From positions 1 to 64,000 of the forward strand of contig JABMNK010000133.1 of NCBI GenBank assembly GCA_013204595.1: a DNA stretch of 64,000 bases, given 5' to 3'. A program made the translations under genes and the position numbers. Positions 29,901-39,311 of the stretch are shown here, one piece after another. A model generated the notes under the pieces. It was not told the origin of the DNA. It saw only the letters and a list, made by a program, of their open reading frames with translations, and did no database searches. This DNA is from Flammeovirgaceae bacterium. Its GTDB lineage: Bacteria > Bacteroidota > Bacteroidia > Cytophagales > Cyclobacteriaceae. Each line of letters opens with the position of its first letter. Within the stretch, counting starts at the first letter, position 1.

Positions 29901-30773
29901 ATGCGACAATTAAAGATAACCCAATCCATTACCAACAGACGTGAAAGTCATACCCTAGAGAAGTACTTTACTGAGGTAAGTAATGTTTCGATGATTACGC
30001 CTGATGAAGAAGTGAATCTAGCCCAAAGAATTCGTGAAGGGGATCAATTGGCATTAGAAAAGTTAGTTAAATCCAATTTAAGATTTGTCGTTTCAGTTGC
30101 TAAGCAATACCAGAACAGAAGCTTACCTCTTAATGATTTGATCAACGAAGGAAATCTAGGTTTGATCAAGGCAGCTAAGAAATTTGATGAAACAAAAGGA
30201 TTTAAGTTCATATCCTATGCGGTATGGTGGATCAGGCAGTCGATCATGCAGGCATTGGCTGAGCAGTCTAGGATTGTCAGGTTACCTATGAACAAGTCCG
30301 GAGCGATAAATCAGATCAGAAGGGCTTATGCTGAATTGGAGCAAAAATATGAGCGTGAGCCAACCGAAGAAGAGTTAGCTGAAATTTTGGATATGAAGCC
30401 AAGTGAAATTCGAAATACTCTTGGAGCGGAGGTGAAGCAAACCTCCATGGATGCACCATTTGGTGAAGAAGAATCGGGCTCGTTACTCGATGTTTTGGAA
30501 AATGTAACTACAGGACCAACCGATGGGCAGTTGGTGTTTAATGATTCATTAAAGGTAGAAACACTCAGGGCGTTGTCTACGTTGACAGCTCGAGAAAGAG
30601 AGGTGATCATGATGAGTTTTGGAATTGGATTGGACAATCCTTACACCTTAGAGGAAATTGGAGATGCAATGGGACTCACTAGAGAACGCGTTCGACAAAT
30701 ACGAGAAAAGGCACTACAGAAATTGCGTGAGCCGAGTAAGAATCGAAGACTTAAAGAGTTTTGTGCTTCTTAA
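29901..30773 (+). CDS. rpoD: Primary RNA polymerase sigma factor (RpoD/SigA)
   Basis: A 290-residue primary sigma factor of the short Bacteroidota form, lacking region 1.1. Region 1.2 includes TLEKYFTEVSNVSMI; region 2 has LINEGNLGLIKAAKKFDE and FISYAVWWIRQSIMQAL; region 3 follows from IVRLPMNKSG; region 4 ends in LEEIGDAMGLTRERVRQIRE. Divergent -10-recognition residues in this phylum fit the TAnnTTTG promoters seen in the window. It is transcribed alone and ends with a strong terminator at 30797-30821. Confidence 0.96.
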   Translation: MRQLKITQSITNRRESHTLEKYFTEVSNVSMITPDEEVNLAQRIREGDQLALEKLVKSNLRFVVSVAKQYQNRSLPLNDLINEGNLGLIKAAKKFDETKGFKFISYAVWWIRQSIMQALAEQSRIVRLPMNKSGAINQIRRAYAELEQKYEREPTEEELAEILDMKPSEIRNTLGAEVKQTSMDAPFGEEESGSLLDVLENVTTGPTDGQLVFNDSLKVETLRALSTLTAREREVIMMSFGIGLDNPYTLEEIGDAMGLTRERVRQIREKALQKLREPSKNRRLKEFCAS

Positions 30774-30796
30774 TTACTGCTCATCTACAAAATATT

Positions 30797-30821
30797 AAAG
30801 GCTTCTTCGGGAGCTTTTTTT
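30797..30821 (+). terminator. Intrinsic terminator of rpoD
   Basis: GCTTC (30801-30805) pairs with GGAGC (30810-30814) around a stable TTCG tetraloop, flanked by AAA and TTT that can extend the stem, with a T-run from 30815. Confidence 0.8.
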
Positions 30822-31004
30822 ATATAAAAGAGATTGTATAATACGGTTGATGAGCCTATGATCTTCATTATTTTGGTCTTAAAAGACTAAAAAAAATGGA
30901 AGTTCTCTTTAAGGAAAGGCCAAAAAAACAGAAATGAAGATTCTAATGATGGGACCATCAGATATAGAATTAGTTAGAGTTATTAAAAACAACACATAAT
31001 CTTG

Positions 31005-31033
31005 TTGCAAGAGAATCATTAATGGTAATTTTG
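31005..31033 (+). promoter_or_regulatory. Bacteroidota-type promoter of aspC
   Basis: TTG at 31005-31007, an 18-nt spacer and TAATTTTG at 31026-31033, a perfect -7 match. The leader to ATG 31056 is about 15 nt. Confidence 0.65.
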
Positions 31034-31055
31034 CGCAATTAATTAAAAAAGATAA

Positions 31056-32240
31056 ATGGATTTACTTTCTGAACGAATAAAAGCAATGTCTGAGTCAGCG
31101 ACATTGGCGATGGCTGCAAGGGCTAGGGAAATGAAGCAAAAAGGAGTTGATGTGATCGGCTTAAGTTTGGGAGAGCCTGATTTCAAGACACCTAAACATA
31201 TTCAAGAAGGAGCTAAAGCTGCGATTGATGAGCAAAAGTATTTTGCGTATCCACCGGTTAATGGTTACTTAGATCTCAGAGAGGCTATTAGTGAAAAATT
31301 CAAAAGAGAAAATCACCTTAATTATACGGCTTCTCAAATCGTTGTATCCAATGGGGCCAAGCAGTCCATTGCAAATATTTTTTTGGCATTATTAAATCCC
31401 GGGGACGAAGTTATTATTTATTCACCTTTTTGGGTGAGCTATTCTGCTTTAGTCGAATTGGCGGAGGGTAAATGTGTGTTTATTAAGGGGGCTTTAAAGG
31501 ATGATTTTAAAGCTAGTGCGGCTCAGTTAAAGGCTGCAATCACGCCAAAAACAAAGGCAGTTATTTTTTCTTCACCTTGTAATCCAACCGGTTCTGTTTT
31601 CTCTAGGGGAGATCTTGAGGCTATGGCTTCGGTATTGAGTGCGCATCCCAATATTGTGGTTATTTCAGATGAAATTTATGAGTTGATCAATTTTGTAGGC
31701 GAACATGTCAGTATTGGATCTATTGCAGGTATGCAAGACCGTACAGTAACGGTCAATGGTTTCGCAAAAGGGTTTGCCATGACAGGATGGAGGGTTGGCT
31801 ATATTGGTGCTCCATTATGGTTAGCTCAGGCTGCCAATAAAGTTCAAGGGCAGATTACCTCAGCAAATTGCTCTATTGCCCAACGTGCAGCATTGACGGC
31901 ATTGACTGCTCCGCAGCAAGCGTCAAAAGAAATGGCTAACGCGTATTATCATCGACGGGCGTTGGTATATGAATTATTAAAAGAAATACCAGGAATAGAG
32001 GCCAATATGCCTCAAGGTGCTTTTTACTTTTTCCCAGATGTCAGTAGTTATTTTGGAAAAAAAGACATTAAAGATTCTGCTGATCTGTGTCTGTATTTAT
32101 TAGAAGAAGCGCATGTGTCATTGGTTTCTGGAGAAGGATTTGGAGAGCCAAATTGTTTGAGACTTTCTTATGCAGCCTCTGAAGATGATTTACGAACCGC
32201 ACTAGAACGCATCACCAATGCACTGAAAAAACTAATCTAA
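31056..32240 (+). CDS. aspC: Pyridoxal-phosphate aspartate aminotransferase
   Basis: A 394-residue class I aminotransferase (Ib-type aspartate aminotransferase). The PLP-binding Lys is K238 in NGFAKGFAMTGWRVGY; N176 of NPTG, D205 and Y208 of SDEIYE and R246 complete the cofactor site, and LRLSYA near the C-terminus holds the carboxylate-binding Arg. It interconverts aspartate and oxaloacetate with glutamate as partner, and may accept related amino acids. It has its own promoter; the heptose-kinase-like gene follows after 4 nt. Confidence 0.92.
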   Translation: MDLLSERIKAMSESATLAMAARAREMKQKGVDVIGLSLGEPDFKTPKHIQEGAKAAIDEQKYFAYPPVNGYLDLREAISEKFKRENHLNYTASQIVVSNGAKQSIANIFLALLNPGDEVIIYSPFWVSYSALVELAEGKCVFIKGALKDDFKASAAQLKAAITPKTKAVIFSSPCNPTGSVFSRGDLEAMASVLSAHPNIVVISDEIYELINFVGEHVSIGSIAGMQDRTVTVNGFAKGFAMTGWRVGYIGAPLWLAQAANKVQGQITSANCSIAQRAALTALTAPQQASKEMANAYYHRRALVYELLKEIPGIEANMPQGAFYFFPDVSSYFGKKDIKDSADLCLYLLEEAHVSLVSGEGFGEPNCLRLSYAASEDDLRTALERITNALKKLI

Positions 32241-32244
32241 GGGT

Positions 32245-33255
32245 ATGCAGTTTAATGGGCTTGAAGCGTTATTTGAAGCATTTAAAGAGCTAAAGATCCT
32301 TATCATAGGGGATGTCATGTTGGACGCCTACATTTATGGATCTGTAGATAGGATATCACCCGAAGCCCCCGTGCCCGTTTTAAATGTAACTTCTAGAGAT
32401 GAGCGCCTCGGCGGGGCAGCTAATGTCGCTTTGAATGTTCGCTCTTTTGGTGCGACACCCGTGCTTTGTTCGGTAATAGGCGAAGATCTTACCGGAGAAA
32501 ATTTTTTGAAATTAATATCGGAAAGTGGCATGTCTACTCAAGGAATGATCAAAAGTGATCTGAGGATGACGACACGAAAAAATCGAGTTATTTCGACGGG
32601 CCATCAGCTGTTGAGGATTGATGAGGAGCAAAGTGACTTATTATGCAAGAAGGATCAGCAAACGTTTTTGGAGCGAATTTCAGCGTTATTACCTAACTGT
32701 AACGCCGTAATTCTTCAAGATTACGATAAGGGCTGCTTGGATGAAGTCGTTATTGAACAAGTTATTGCCGAAGCTCGGCGTCTGAAAATTCCCGTTGCGG
32801 TAGACCCCAAAAAGCGTAATTTCAGTCACTACAAAGGAGCAACTCTTTTTAAACCCAATTTAAATGAATTGAGGGAGGGAATGAAAATGGACATTAATCC
32901 TGGGGATTTAGATTCAATTGTCAAAGCAATTTTTGCATTGGATCATAAAATTTCTTGCGAAAATTATTTGGTGACACTTTCCGAATATGGTGTTTTTGCC
33001 AAAAACAAAGAAGAAGAAGTCCGCCACCCCGCACATATCAGGTCTATTGCGGATGTATCAGGTGCCGGTGATACTGTGATCGCTATAGCGGCGCTAGGGA
33101 TTGCCTTGAATTTACCTCTGGCCTTTTGGGCTGAATTGGCCAATCTTGGAGGAGGAATTGTGTGCGAGCATTCTGGCGTAGTTCCTATTGATGTTAAGTT
33201 ACTTCTAGCAGAGGCCTCAGCCGATCAAATACTGCTTAATTTTTTCAAGAATTAA
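32245..33255 (+). CDS. rfaE1: PfkB-family heptose-7-phosphate kinase (HldE/RfaE kinase domain)
   Basis: A 336-residue ribokinase-fold enzyme. The N-terminal block [20 protein letters not shown] and [17 protein letters not shown] match the RfaE/HldE kinase domain, and [15 protein letters not shown] is the PfkB anion-hole and catalytic motif. In the ADP-heptose pathway it phosphorylates heptose-7-phosphate for lipopolysaccharide cores. The nucleotidyltransferase domain fused in E. coli HldE is absent, and no other heptose gene lies nearby, so substrate is only inferred. The end overlaps convergent hemE by 11 nt. Confidence 0.82.
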   Translation: MQFNGLEALFEAFKELKILIIGDVMLDAYIYGSVDRISPEAPVPVLNVTSRDERLGGAANVALNVRSFGATPVLCSVIGEDLTGENFLKLISESGMSTQGMIKSDLRMTTRKNRVISTGHQLLRIDEEQSDLLCKKDQQTFLERISALLPNCNAVILQDYDKGCLDEVVIEQVIAEARRLKIPVAVDPKKRNFSHYKGATLFKPNLNELREGMKMDINPGDLDSIVKAIFALDHKISCENYLVTLSEYGVFAKNKEEEVRHPAHIRSIADVSGAGDTVIAIAALGIALNLPLAFWAELANLGGGIVCEHSGVVPIDVKLLLAEASADQILLNFFKN

Positions 33256-34267
33256 ATTTTTTTACTGCTTCGATAAATATTTTGACTTGATCTGGGTGGG
33301 TATCCGGATAGACGCCATGTCCTAAATTGGCAATGTGCGGATGACCTATGAACTGTTTCATCATCTGGTCGGTCGCCTTTTCTATTTGATTTTTATCACC
33401 ATAGAGTATTGCTGGATCTAAGTTTCCCTGCAACGTTTTGTCAGCCAACAAGCGCTTGGCTTTCTGAATGTCCATATTCCAATCCAGTCCTATAGTTTGA
33501 CAGGATAAATTATTCATATCTTTCATTGCAAAATAAGCACCTTTCGCAAAAACGGTGACAGGAACTGTCTCGAGTGAGCGTACTATTTGTTCAATATAGG
33601 GTAGTGAAAATTCGCGATATTGACTAGGGGAAAGGATACCCGCCCATGAATCAAATATTTGAACCAGATCCGCCCCTGCAGCTACTTGTCTTTTCAGATA
33701 ATTGAGGGTGCTCTTGGTAATCAGTTCAAGCACCTGATGAGCAAGTTGGGGTTGTTGAATTAAAAATTTCCGGGCCTCAGAAAAAGTTTTACTTCCACCA
33801 CCCTCCACCATATACGAAAATATGGTCCACGGAGCACCTGCAAACCCAATGAGAGGTACGCGGCTATTGAGTTCGGCTTTAACGATTTTTATGGCGTCAT
33901 AAACATAGGTTAATTCATCGCCTTCAATGATATGTAATTGATCTAGGTCTTGTATGGTTTTTAAGGTTTTTGGAAAATAGGGCCCTTTTTTTTCAAGCAT
34001 TTGATAAGTCAAACCCATAGCCTCAGGTACCACTAATATATCTGAAAAAATAATGGCCGCGTCGACATCAAGCAAGTCCACCGGCTGCAGGGTCACCTCT
34101 GCAGCTAACTCTGGAGTTTCTACGAGTTCCTTGAAGCCACTCAGTTTTGCTCGGATCTTTCTGTATTCGGGCAAAATCCTCCCAGCTTGTCGCATGAGCC
34201 ATACAGGGGTCCTTTCTGTGATTTCACCTTTTGCTGCTCTAAGGATTAGGTCATTTTTTAATTGCAT
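33245..34267 (-). CDS. hemE: Uroporphyrinogen decarboxylase
   Basis: A 340-residue cytosolic enzyme that decarboxylates uroporphyrinogen III to coproporphyrinogen III. Family signatures are clear: [17 protein letters not shown] near residues 20-36, the catalytic Asp in [30 protein letters not shown], and the C-terminal [10 protein letters not shown]. Length is standard. It is the only haem gene here besides hemA. A TATCTTTG box lies 5 nt upstream of the ATG, suggesting a near-leaderless transcript. Confidence 0.96.
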   Translation of the reverse strand: MQLKNDLILRAAKGEITERTPVWLMRQAGRILPEYRKIRAKLSGFKELVETPELAAEVTLQPVDLLDVDAAIIFSDILVVPEAMGLTYQMLEKKGPYFPKTLKTIQDLDQLHIIEGDELTYVYDAIKIVKAELNSRVPLIGFAGAPWTIFSYMVEGGGSKTFSEARKFLIQQPQLAHQVLELITKSTLNYLKRQVAAGADLVQIFDSWAGILSPSQYREFSLPYIEQIVRSLETVPVTVFAKGAYFAMKDMNNLSCQTIGLDWNMDIQKAKRLLADKTLQGNLDPAILYGDKNQIEKATDQMMKQFIGHPHIANLGHGVYPDTHPDQVKIFIEAVKKFNS

Positions 34268-34271
34268 GGCG

Positions 34272-34279
34272 CAAAGATA
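34272..34279 (-). promoter_or_regulatory. Candidate -7 element of hemE
   Basis: TATCTTTG on the minus strand, a full match to TAnnTTTG, ends 4 nt before the hemE ATG. No TTG is at the expected -33 spacing, so this rests on the -7 match alone. Confidence 0.35.
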
Positions 34280-34435
34280 ATTGGGTAGTATTTCAACGGC
34301 CTATCTTTTTTGAGATGTTTTTTATTTAAAGTAATAGCACCAATAGTCAGCCTGAAATTATCGTCTATTTTGTTAATAAGGCCGGTTAAAAAATAAAAAT
34401 TTCTTGAAATATCGAATGACAATGATTTCAACATC

Positions 34436-34948
34436 TCAAAATCCATCAAGTAATCTTGTGATGGTATTTTCTGCATAAAAGAAAAGGGTGCTTTCAACTA
34501 AAGCCCAAAAAAAAGCACTTAATGACATCCATTTGATGATATCAATTTTTCTACTACTGAAGGCATTAATGAGGATTGCCCCCACTACTGGGCTTAGGAT
34601 AATAGGGGTAAAAAACGCTACTCCTTTAATGCCATAAGCGTTCCAGATTTTGATAAATTTTCGTTTTTTAGTCGTGAACACTTTCTTTTTTTTCGTTTTA
34701 AAAAGATATCGTGTCAGTTGTTTGATCTGCTCGCTAAAATAAGTGATAATTAAAACGGTCGACATCATGCCCGCGGCAGTTAAAAGTGTCGTTAACAAAA
34801 CACCCATATTCAACCCAATACCCAAGGAAGGCCCCAAAATAAATCGAAAAGAACTCGATAGATAAACCACAAGATATTCCATAGATGCTTTTTTTGTGAT
34901 CAGTTTGTCACTGAGGTAATAATTTGTTTTTTCGAAAGGGTAATACAT
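34436..34948 (-). CDS. Small multi-span membrane protein of unknown function
   Basis: Up to 170 residues; ATG 34882 (giving 148 residues starting MEYLVVYLSSSF) is an alternative start because the first 22 residues are hydrophilic. Four hydrophobic segments surround a strongly basic loop (KTKKKKVFTTKKRKFIKIW). The segment GIKGVAFFTPIILSPVVGAI recalls small multidrug-export-like proteins of Bacteroidota, but that link is weak. It is upstream of hemE on the same strand with a 168-nt gap and divergent from the M42-like peptidase. Confidence 0.7.
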   Translation of the reverse strand: MYYPFEKTNYYLSDKLITKKASMEYLVVYLSSSFRFILGPSLGIGLNMGVLLTTLLTAAGMMSTVLIITYFSEQIKQLTRYLFKTKKKKVFTTKKRKFIKIWNAYGIKGVAFFTPIILSPVVGAILINAFSSRKIDIIKWMSLSAFFWALVESTLFFYAENTITRLLDGF

Positions 34949-34976
34949 CTTTGCTTTCCAAAATCATTAACTGTTT

Positions 34977-35885
34977 GTGAAATTACTCGAAAAATTGGTA
35001 AATGTCCATTCACCATCTGGTGAAGAGTTTAGAATGAAGGAATTTCTTTTGAACTACATAACTGAACAGATGCATACATGGAAGGTGCTTCCTGAACTTA
35101 TATATGGTGAAGAATTTCAGGATACCGTCATGATGATTTTTGGTAAGCCTCGCACAGCCATTTTTGCCCATATGGATTCGATAGGTTTTACGGTAAGATA
35201 TGCGGATCAACTCGTACCGATTGGTGGACCAGAGGCCGAAATGGGGTTTGAGCTGACGGGACATGATGCGATGGGGCCGATACATTGTAAACTGCGTGTT
35301 CAAGAGGGGCATTTGTTTTATGATTTTCCTAGAGGAATTCAACGAGGCACCTCACTCGTCTTTAAATCAAATTTTAGATTGACGGAAAAATATGTTCAAT
35401 CGCCTTACCTTGATAATCGCCTCGGCATGTATAATGCACTTAAGGTTGCCGAAACCTTAGAAAATGGAGTTATTGCTTTTACTGCTTATGAAGAACATGG
35501 CGGAGGAACCGTTCCTTTTTTATTGAAGTATTTAATGGAACGGTATCCTTTAAGGAGTGCCTTAGTTAGCGACATTACTTGGGTTACCGAAGGGGTAATG
35601 CCGGGCAAAGGTGTGGCTATTTCCTTGAGAGATCGCAACATCCCAAGAAAATTTTTCTTAGATAAAATAATACAATTGGCTGAAAAAAGTGGCATACCTT
35701 ACCAACTGGAGGTTGAAGGTAATGGGTCGAGTGATGGTCGAGAAATTCAAGCTTCCCCCTATCCTATAGACTGGTGTTTTATTGGTGCGCCAGAAGATTA
35801 TGTACATTCACCAGATGAAAAAGTTAATTTAAAAGATATCAAGGCCATGATTAGTATGTACCAATACCTCATGAAGAACCTTTAA
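34977..35885 (+). CDS. M42/M20-like metallopeptidase
   Basis: A 302-residue zinc aminopeptidase-like protein, beginning at GTG. The family order is visible: VNVHSPSGEE at the start, AIFAHMDSIGFTVR with the first His-x-Asp ligand pair, PYLDNRLGMYNAL with the bridging Asp, TAYEEHGGGTVP with the Glu pair, LVSDITWV with another Asp, and a terminal IGAPEDYVHSPDEKV with the last His. It is somewhat shorter than the usual 340-360 residues of M42 enzymes. Presumably it trims peptides in the cytosol. adk follows 32 nt later. Confidence 0.82.
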   Translation: MKLLEKLVNVHSPSGEEFRMKEFLLNYITEQMHTWKVLPELIYGEEFQDTVMMIFGKPRTAIFAHMDSIGFTVRYADQLVPIGGPEAEMGFELTGHDAMGPIHCKLRVQEGHLFYDFPRGIQRGTSLVFKSNFRLTEKYVQSPYLDNRLGMYNALKVAETLENGVIAFTAYEEHGGGTVPFLLKYLMERYPLRSALVSDITWVTEGVMPGKGVAISLRDRNIPRKFFLDKIIQLAEKSGIPYQLEVEGNGSSDGREIQASPYPIDWCFIGAPEDYVHSPDEKVNLKDIKAMISMYQYLMKNL

Positions 35886-35917
35886 CTTGACTATCTTTAT
35901 CTCTTTAATTTTAAAAT

Positions 35918-36493
35918 ATGTTAAATATTGTACTTTTTGGACCTCCAGGAGCTGGTAAGGGTACCCAGAGCGAAAACATAGTTAAAAAGTATGAGTTGGT
36001 GCATTTGTCTACAGGGGATCTTTTTAGAAAACACTTGGGGGACGGCACGCCATTAGGTACCTTGGCGCAAGGGTATATGGATGAGGGTAATTTAGTTCCT
36101 GATGAAGTGGTCATTAAAATGGTTGAGGACAAAATAGCGGAGGAAACAGGGGCTAAAGGATTTATTTTTGATGGATTTCCTCGGACAGTTCCCCAAGCGG
36201 AAGCATTAGATGGGATGCTCGAAAAATTTAGTTATTCCATTTCAAAGATGCTGGCACTTGAAGTATCCCCAAATGAATTACGCGCTCGTCTGAGAAGTCG
36301 AGGTAAAACCTCTGGGCGGGTAGATGATCAAGATGATGCTAAAATTGACAATAGAATTAATATTTACAATGAAGAGACTACGCCAGTAGTTGATTATTAT
36401 CATAAACAAAATAAATTTTGCAGTATTGATGGTGTTGGATCAATAGCCACAATTTTTAATGCGATTTGCAAAGAACTAGATCCGTTTAACTAA
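35918..36493 (+). CDS. adk: Adenylate kinase
   Basis: A 191-residue short-form adenylate kinase, which interconverts ATP, AMP and ADP. The P-loop GPPGAGKGTQ is at residues 8-17, the AMP-binding part is STGDLFRKHL, the core FDGFPRTVPQAEAL is standard, and the lid is the short zinc-free type (RGKTSGRVDDQDD). Translation starts at ATG, 6 nt upstream of which nothing resembles a ribosome site. The obg gene begins 6 nt after its stop, so the two are likely co-transcribed. Confidence 0.96.
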   Translation: MLNIVLFGPPGAGKGTQSENIVKKYELVHLSTGDLFRKHLGDGTPLGTLAQGYMDEGNLVPDEVVIKMVEDKIAEETGAKGFIFDGFPRTVPQAEALDGMLEKFSYSISKMLALEVSPNELRARLRSRGKTSGRVDDQDDAKIDNRINIYNEETTPVVDYYHKQNKFCSIDGVGSIATIFNAICKELDPFN

Positions 36494-36499
36494 AAGATA

Positions 36500-37483
36500 T
36501 TGGCTTCGAATTTTATTGATTATGTAAAGTTTTTTGGACGTTCAGGTGCAGGAGGCGCTGGTTCTGTTCATTTTCGCAGAGAGAAACATGTGCCCAAAGG
36601 AGGCCCTGATGGTGGAGATGGTGGTCGAGGGGGACACATTAGCCTAAAAGGTAATAGTCAACTCTGGACCTTGCTACACTTAAAGTTCAGGAAACATGTC
36701 AGAGCCCAAGCAGGAGGTGCTGGAAGTGGTCAAAATAGTTTTGGAGCAGATGGCGACGATATTACCCTTGAAGTACCTATTGGTACTATTGCTCGAGATG
36801 CTGAAACAGGAGAAAAGCTGATGGAAATCCTGGAAGATGGGCATACTCAAATTCTACTCAAAGGGGGCCGCGGTGGTCAGGGAAATACGCACTACAAAAC
36901 GGCGACTAATCAAACACCAAGCTATGCGCAACCGGGTGAGGATGCTATTGAAAAGGCGATTATTCTAGAACTTAAATTATTAGCAGATGTGGGATTAGTG
37001 GGATTTCCAAATGCAGGTAAATCGACCTTGTTATCTGCGATATCTGCTGCAAAGCCTGAAATCGCAGACTATCCCTTTACAACACTAACGCCCAATTTGG
37101 GGGTGGTAGATTACCGTGATGGAAAATCTTTCGTTATGGCAGACATACCTGGAATCATTGAAGGTGCTGCTGAAGGTAAAGGTCTTGGAACAAGATTTTT
37201 AAGACATATTGAGCGCAACAGCATATTGCTTTTTATGGTTCCGGCAGATGCTGATGATATCAAAACGCAATATTTAATTTTGCTTAAGGAACTTGAGAAG
37301 CACAACCCGCAGTTATTGGATAAGCAACGAATTTTGGCCATTTCAAAGTCGGATTTATTAGATGAGGAACTTCAAACTGAAATTTCAGCAGAACTGACAG
37401 AAGTGCCACATTTGTATATTTCAAGTTGGGAATCAAAAGGGTTGGTTGAGTTGAAGGATCGTATCTGGAAATTTCTTAATTAG
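36500..37483 (+). CDS. obg: Obg/CgtA GTPase
   Basis: A 327-residue ribosome-associated GTPase for 50S assembly and stress control. The glycine-rich Obg fold fills residues 1-158, beginning [20 protein letters not shown]. The G domain has the P-loop GFPNAGKST at 168-176, [11 protein letters not shown] (switch I), DIPGIIEGA (G3) and SKSDLLD (G4). The variable C-terminal OCT domain is absent, as in many Bacteroidota. The start codon is TTG, fixed by alignment with the family N-terminus and by the 6-nt gap from adk. Confidence 0.95.
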   Translation: MASNFIDYVKFFGRSGAGGAGSVHFRREKHVPKGGPDGGDGGRGGHISLKGNSQLWTLLHLKFRKHVRAQAGGAGSGQNSFGADGDDITLEVPIGTIARDAETGEKLMEILEDGHTQILLKGGRGGQGNTHYKTATNQTPSYAQPGEDAIEKAIILELKLLADVGLVGFPNAGKSTLLSAISAAKPEIADYPFTTLTPNLGVVDYRDGKSFVMADIPGIIEGAAEGKGLGTRFLRHIERNSILLFMVPADADDIKTQYLILLKELEKHNPQLLDKQRILAISKSDLLDEELQTEISAELTEVPHLYISSWESKGLVELKDRIWKFLN

Positions 37484-37488
37484 GTGTC

Positions 37489-37507
37489 TGTCATATTGTC
37501 ACAATAT
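37489..37507 (+). promoter_or_regulatory. Operator-like repeats upstream of grpE-dnaJ
   Basis: Two direct TGTCA copies (37489-37493 and 37497-37501), 8 nt apart, overlap a perfect palindrome ATATTGT-C-ACAATAT at 37493-37507. They lie 60-80 nt before the grpE ATG, in the promoter region. This is a plausible heat-shock control site, but I cannot name its regulator. Confidence 0.4.
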
Positions 37508-37567
37508 TTTATTTTGGCAATAAAATTGTGTAATACACTAGTGTTAAGAAAATTGAATATTTGATCT

Positions 37568-38131
37568 ATGACCAAGAAGAAAAAAAAAGATGGAAGTTCG
37601 CTTTCGGACGAGCTCAAAAAAAATAAATCCGAAGCAGCAGATACGGTAGATGTAGCCACCCAAAAGGAAGAAGAGCCTTCGGAAATAGATGAGTTGGAAA
37701 CGCTGATTGCGCAAGTAGCTGAGCAAAAGGACAAATATTTAAGACTGTATTCAGAATTTGAGAATTTCCGAAGAAGAACGGCAAAAGAACGTTTGGAATT
37801 AATAAGCACAGCTAATCGCGACTTAATGGAGGCATTAGTTCCTGTTTCGGATGATTTTGAGCGGGCGTTAAAAGCTGGAACAGAGGGGGTAATTGAAGGT
37901 GTTGAGCTTATATTCAACAAGTTTAAAAACATTCTTGAGTCCAAAGGATTGAAAAAAATGGAAGTCAGTCGAGGAGATGATTTTAATGGAGATTTCCATG
38001 AAGCAATCACACAAATCCCAGTCCCAGAAAAAAAGTTGGCAGGTAAAATAGTTGACGTTGTCGAGCCTGGTTATTTTTTAGGAGAAAAAGTGATTCGATT
38101 CGCTAAAGTTGTTACAGGAGCCAAGGAATAA
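37568..38131 (+). CDS. grpE: Nucleotide exchange factor GrpE
   Basis: A 187-residue co-chaperone that releases ADP from DnaK. A charged N-terminus with KKKKK and acidic stretches leads into a long coiled-coil (about 50-110, EFENFRRRTAKERLEL) and the C-terminal beta-wing domain (GVELIFNKFKNILESKGL and PGYFLGEKVIRFAKVVT). Only 1 nt separates its stop from the dnaJ start, so the pair is one operon. dnaK is not in the window. Confidence 0.95.
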   Translation: MTKKKKKDGSSLSDELKKNKSEAADTVDVATQKEEEPSEIDELETLIAQVAEQKDKYLRLYSEFENFRRRTAKERLELISTANRDLMEALVPVSDDFERALKAGTEGVIEGVELIFNKFKNILESKGLKKMEVSRGDDFNGDFHEAITQIPVPEKKLAGKIVDVVEPGYFLGEKVIRFAKVVTGAKE

Positions 38132-38132
38132 T

Positions 38133-39260
38133 ATGAGTAAAAGAGATTATTACGAAATATTGGAAGTCGATCGTAATGCCACGGCAGAAGAGATCAAAAA
38201 GTCTTATCGAAAAATCGCGATCAAGTATCATCCTGATAAAAATCCCGATGATAAGGCTTCTGAGGATAAATTTAAAGAGGCAGCTGAAGCCTATGAAATT
38301 TTAGGTAATCAAGAGAAGCGAAGTCGTTATGACAGGTTTGGTCACCAGGGAGTAGGTGGGGCCGGAGGATTTTCAGGTGGCTCCATGAATATGGAGGATA
38401 TTTTTTCGCAGTTTGGAGATGTTTTTGGTGGTGGAGGTGGCGGAAGCCCTTTTGATAGTTTTTTTGGAGGAGGTTCTTCTAGAAGCGGTCGCAGAATGCG
38501 AAAAGGCACGAATTTAAGGATCAAAATAAAAATGAACCTTCAGGAAATCGCTGAAGGTGTTGAAAAGAAAATTAAGGTAAATCGCCTAATGGTAGATCCA
38601 GCTACTACCTTTAGATCGTGCCCATCTTGTCAAGGAACAGGACAAGTCAAAAAAGTAATGAATACCATGTTGGGCCAAATGATGACTTCTTCGACTTGCC
38701 CCTCTTGTGGCGGCGCAGGGGAAGTGGTAGATCAAAAGGGCGCAGGATCGGATAATTCAGGCATGAATCGAATCGAAGAAGTTATTTCAATTAAAATACC
38801 CTCCGGTGTTACAGAAGGAATGCAGCTTTCAATGTCTGGTAAGGGCAATGAAGTGGCAGGTGGGGTTGCAGGAGATTTATTGATCGTCATAGAGGAAATT
38901 GAAGACGATAAGCTTAAGCGAGATGGAAACAATGTCATCTATGATCTTTACTTGTCTTTTCTTGATGCGGCCCTAGGTGCTTCCCTTGAGGTTCCGACGA
39001 TTGATGGTAAGGTCAAAATAAAAATTGATTCAGGAACACAAAGTGGTAAGATGTTGCGTCTGAAGGGTAAAGGAATTAAAGATATTGATGGGTATAAAAG
39101 AGGAGATCAATTAATTCACATCAATGTTTGGACACCTAAGGTTCTTACTAAAGAAGAGCGTGTTATTTTGGAAGGACTTCAAGATTCTAAAAATTTCGTT
39201 CCAGATCCCTCTAAAAATGAGAAAGGGTTTTACGAAAAAATGAGAGAATTTTTTGAGTGA
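38133..39260 (+). CDS. dnaJ: Chaperone DnaJ with a reduced zinc-binding domain
   Basis: 375 residues from ATG 38133; an upstream TTG/ATG frame to 38109 would overlap grpE and is not needed. The J domain has HPD at 33-35, followed by a Gly/Phe-rich region (about 72-115). The zinc-binding domain holds only two CxxCxGxG motifs (C163/C166 and C189/C192) rather than the four of E. coli DnaJ. The C-terminal substrate domains are intact (GLKIPSGV-like IKIPSGVTEGMQL and IDSGTQSGKMLRLKGKG). It delivers unfolded protein to DnaK and triggers its ATPase. Confidence 0.93.
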   Translation: MSKRDYYEILEVDRNATAEEIKKSYRKIAIKYHPDKNPDDKASEDKFKEAAEAYEILGNQEKRSRYDRFGHQGVGGAGGFSGGSMNMEDIFSQFGDVFGGGGGGSPFDSFFGGGSSRSGRRMRKGTNLRIKIKMNLQEIAEGVEKKIKVNRLMVDPATTFRSCPSCQGTGQVKKVMNTMLGQMMTSSTCPSCGGAGEVVDQKGAGSDNSGMNRIEEVISIKIPSGVTEGMQLSMSGKGNEVAGGVAGDLLIVIEEIEDDKLKRDGNNVIYDLYLSFLDAALGASLEVPTIDGKVKIKIDSGTQSGKMLRLKGKGIKDIDGYKRGDQLIHINVWTPKVLTKEERVILEGLQDSKNFVPDPSKNEKGFYEKMREFFE

Positions 39261-39311
39261 TTTACGCTTAAATGTAACATCTAAATAATCTAGGCCAACA
39301 GTTGCCATTTG

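Noticed and set aside
34258-34497. 79-codon ORF on the minus strand between hemE and the small membrane protein
   Set aside because: It overlaps both neighbouring genes, has no recognisable domain or start context, and is only open by chance in AT-rich DNA.
37480-38010. 176-codon ORF on the minus strand
   Set aside because: It is the antisense of grpE with Ser/Phe-rich low-complexity sequence and no domain.
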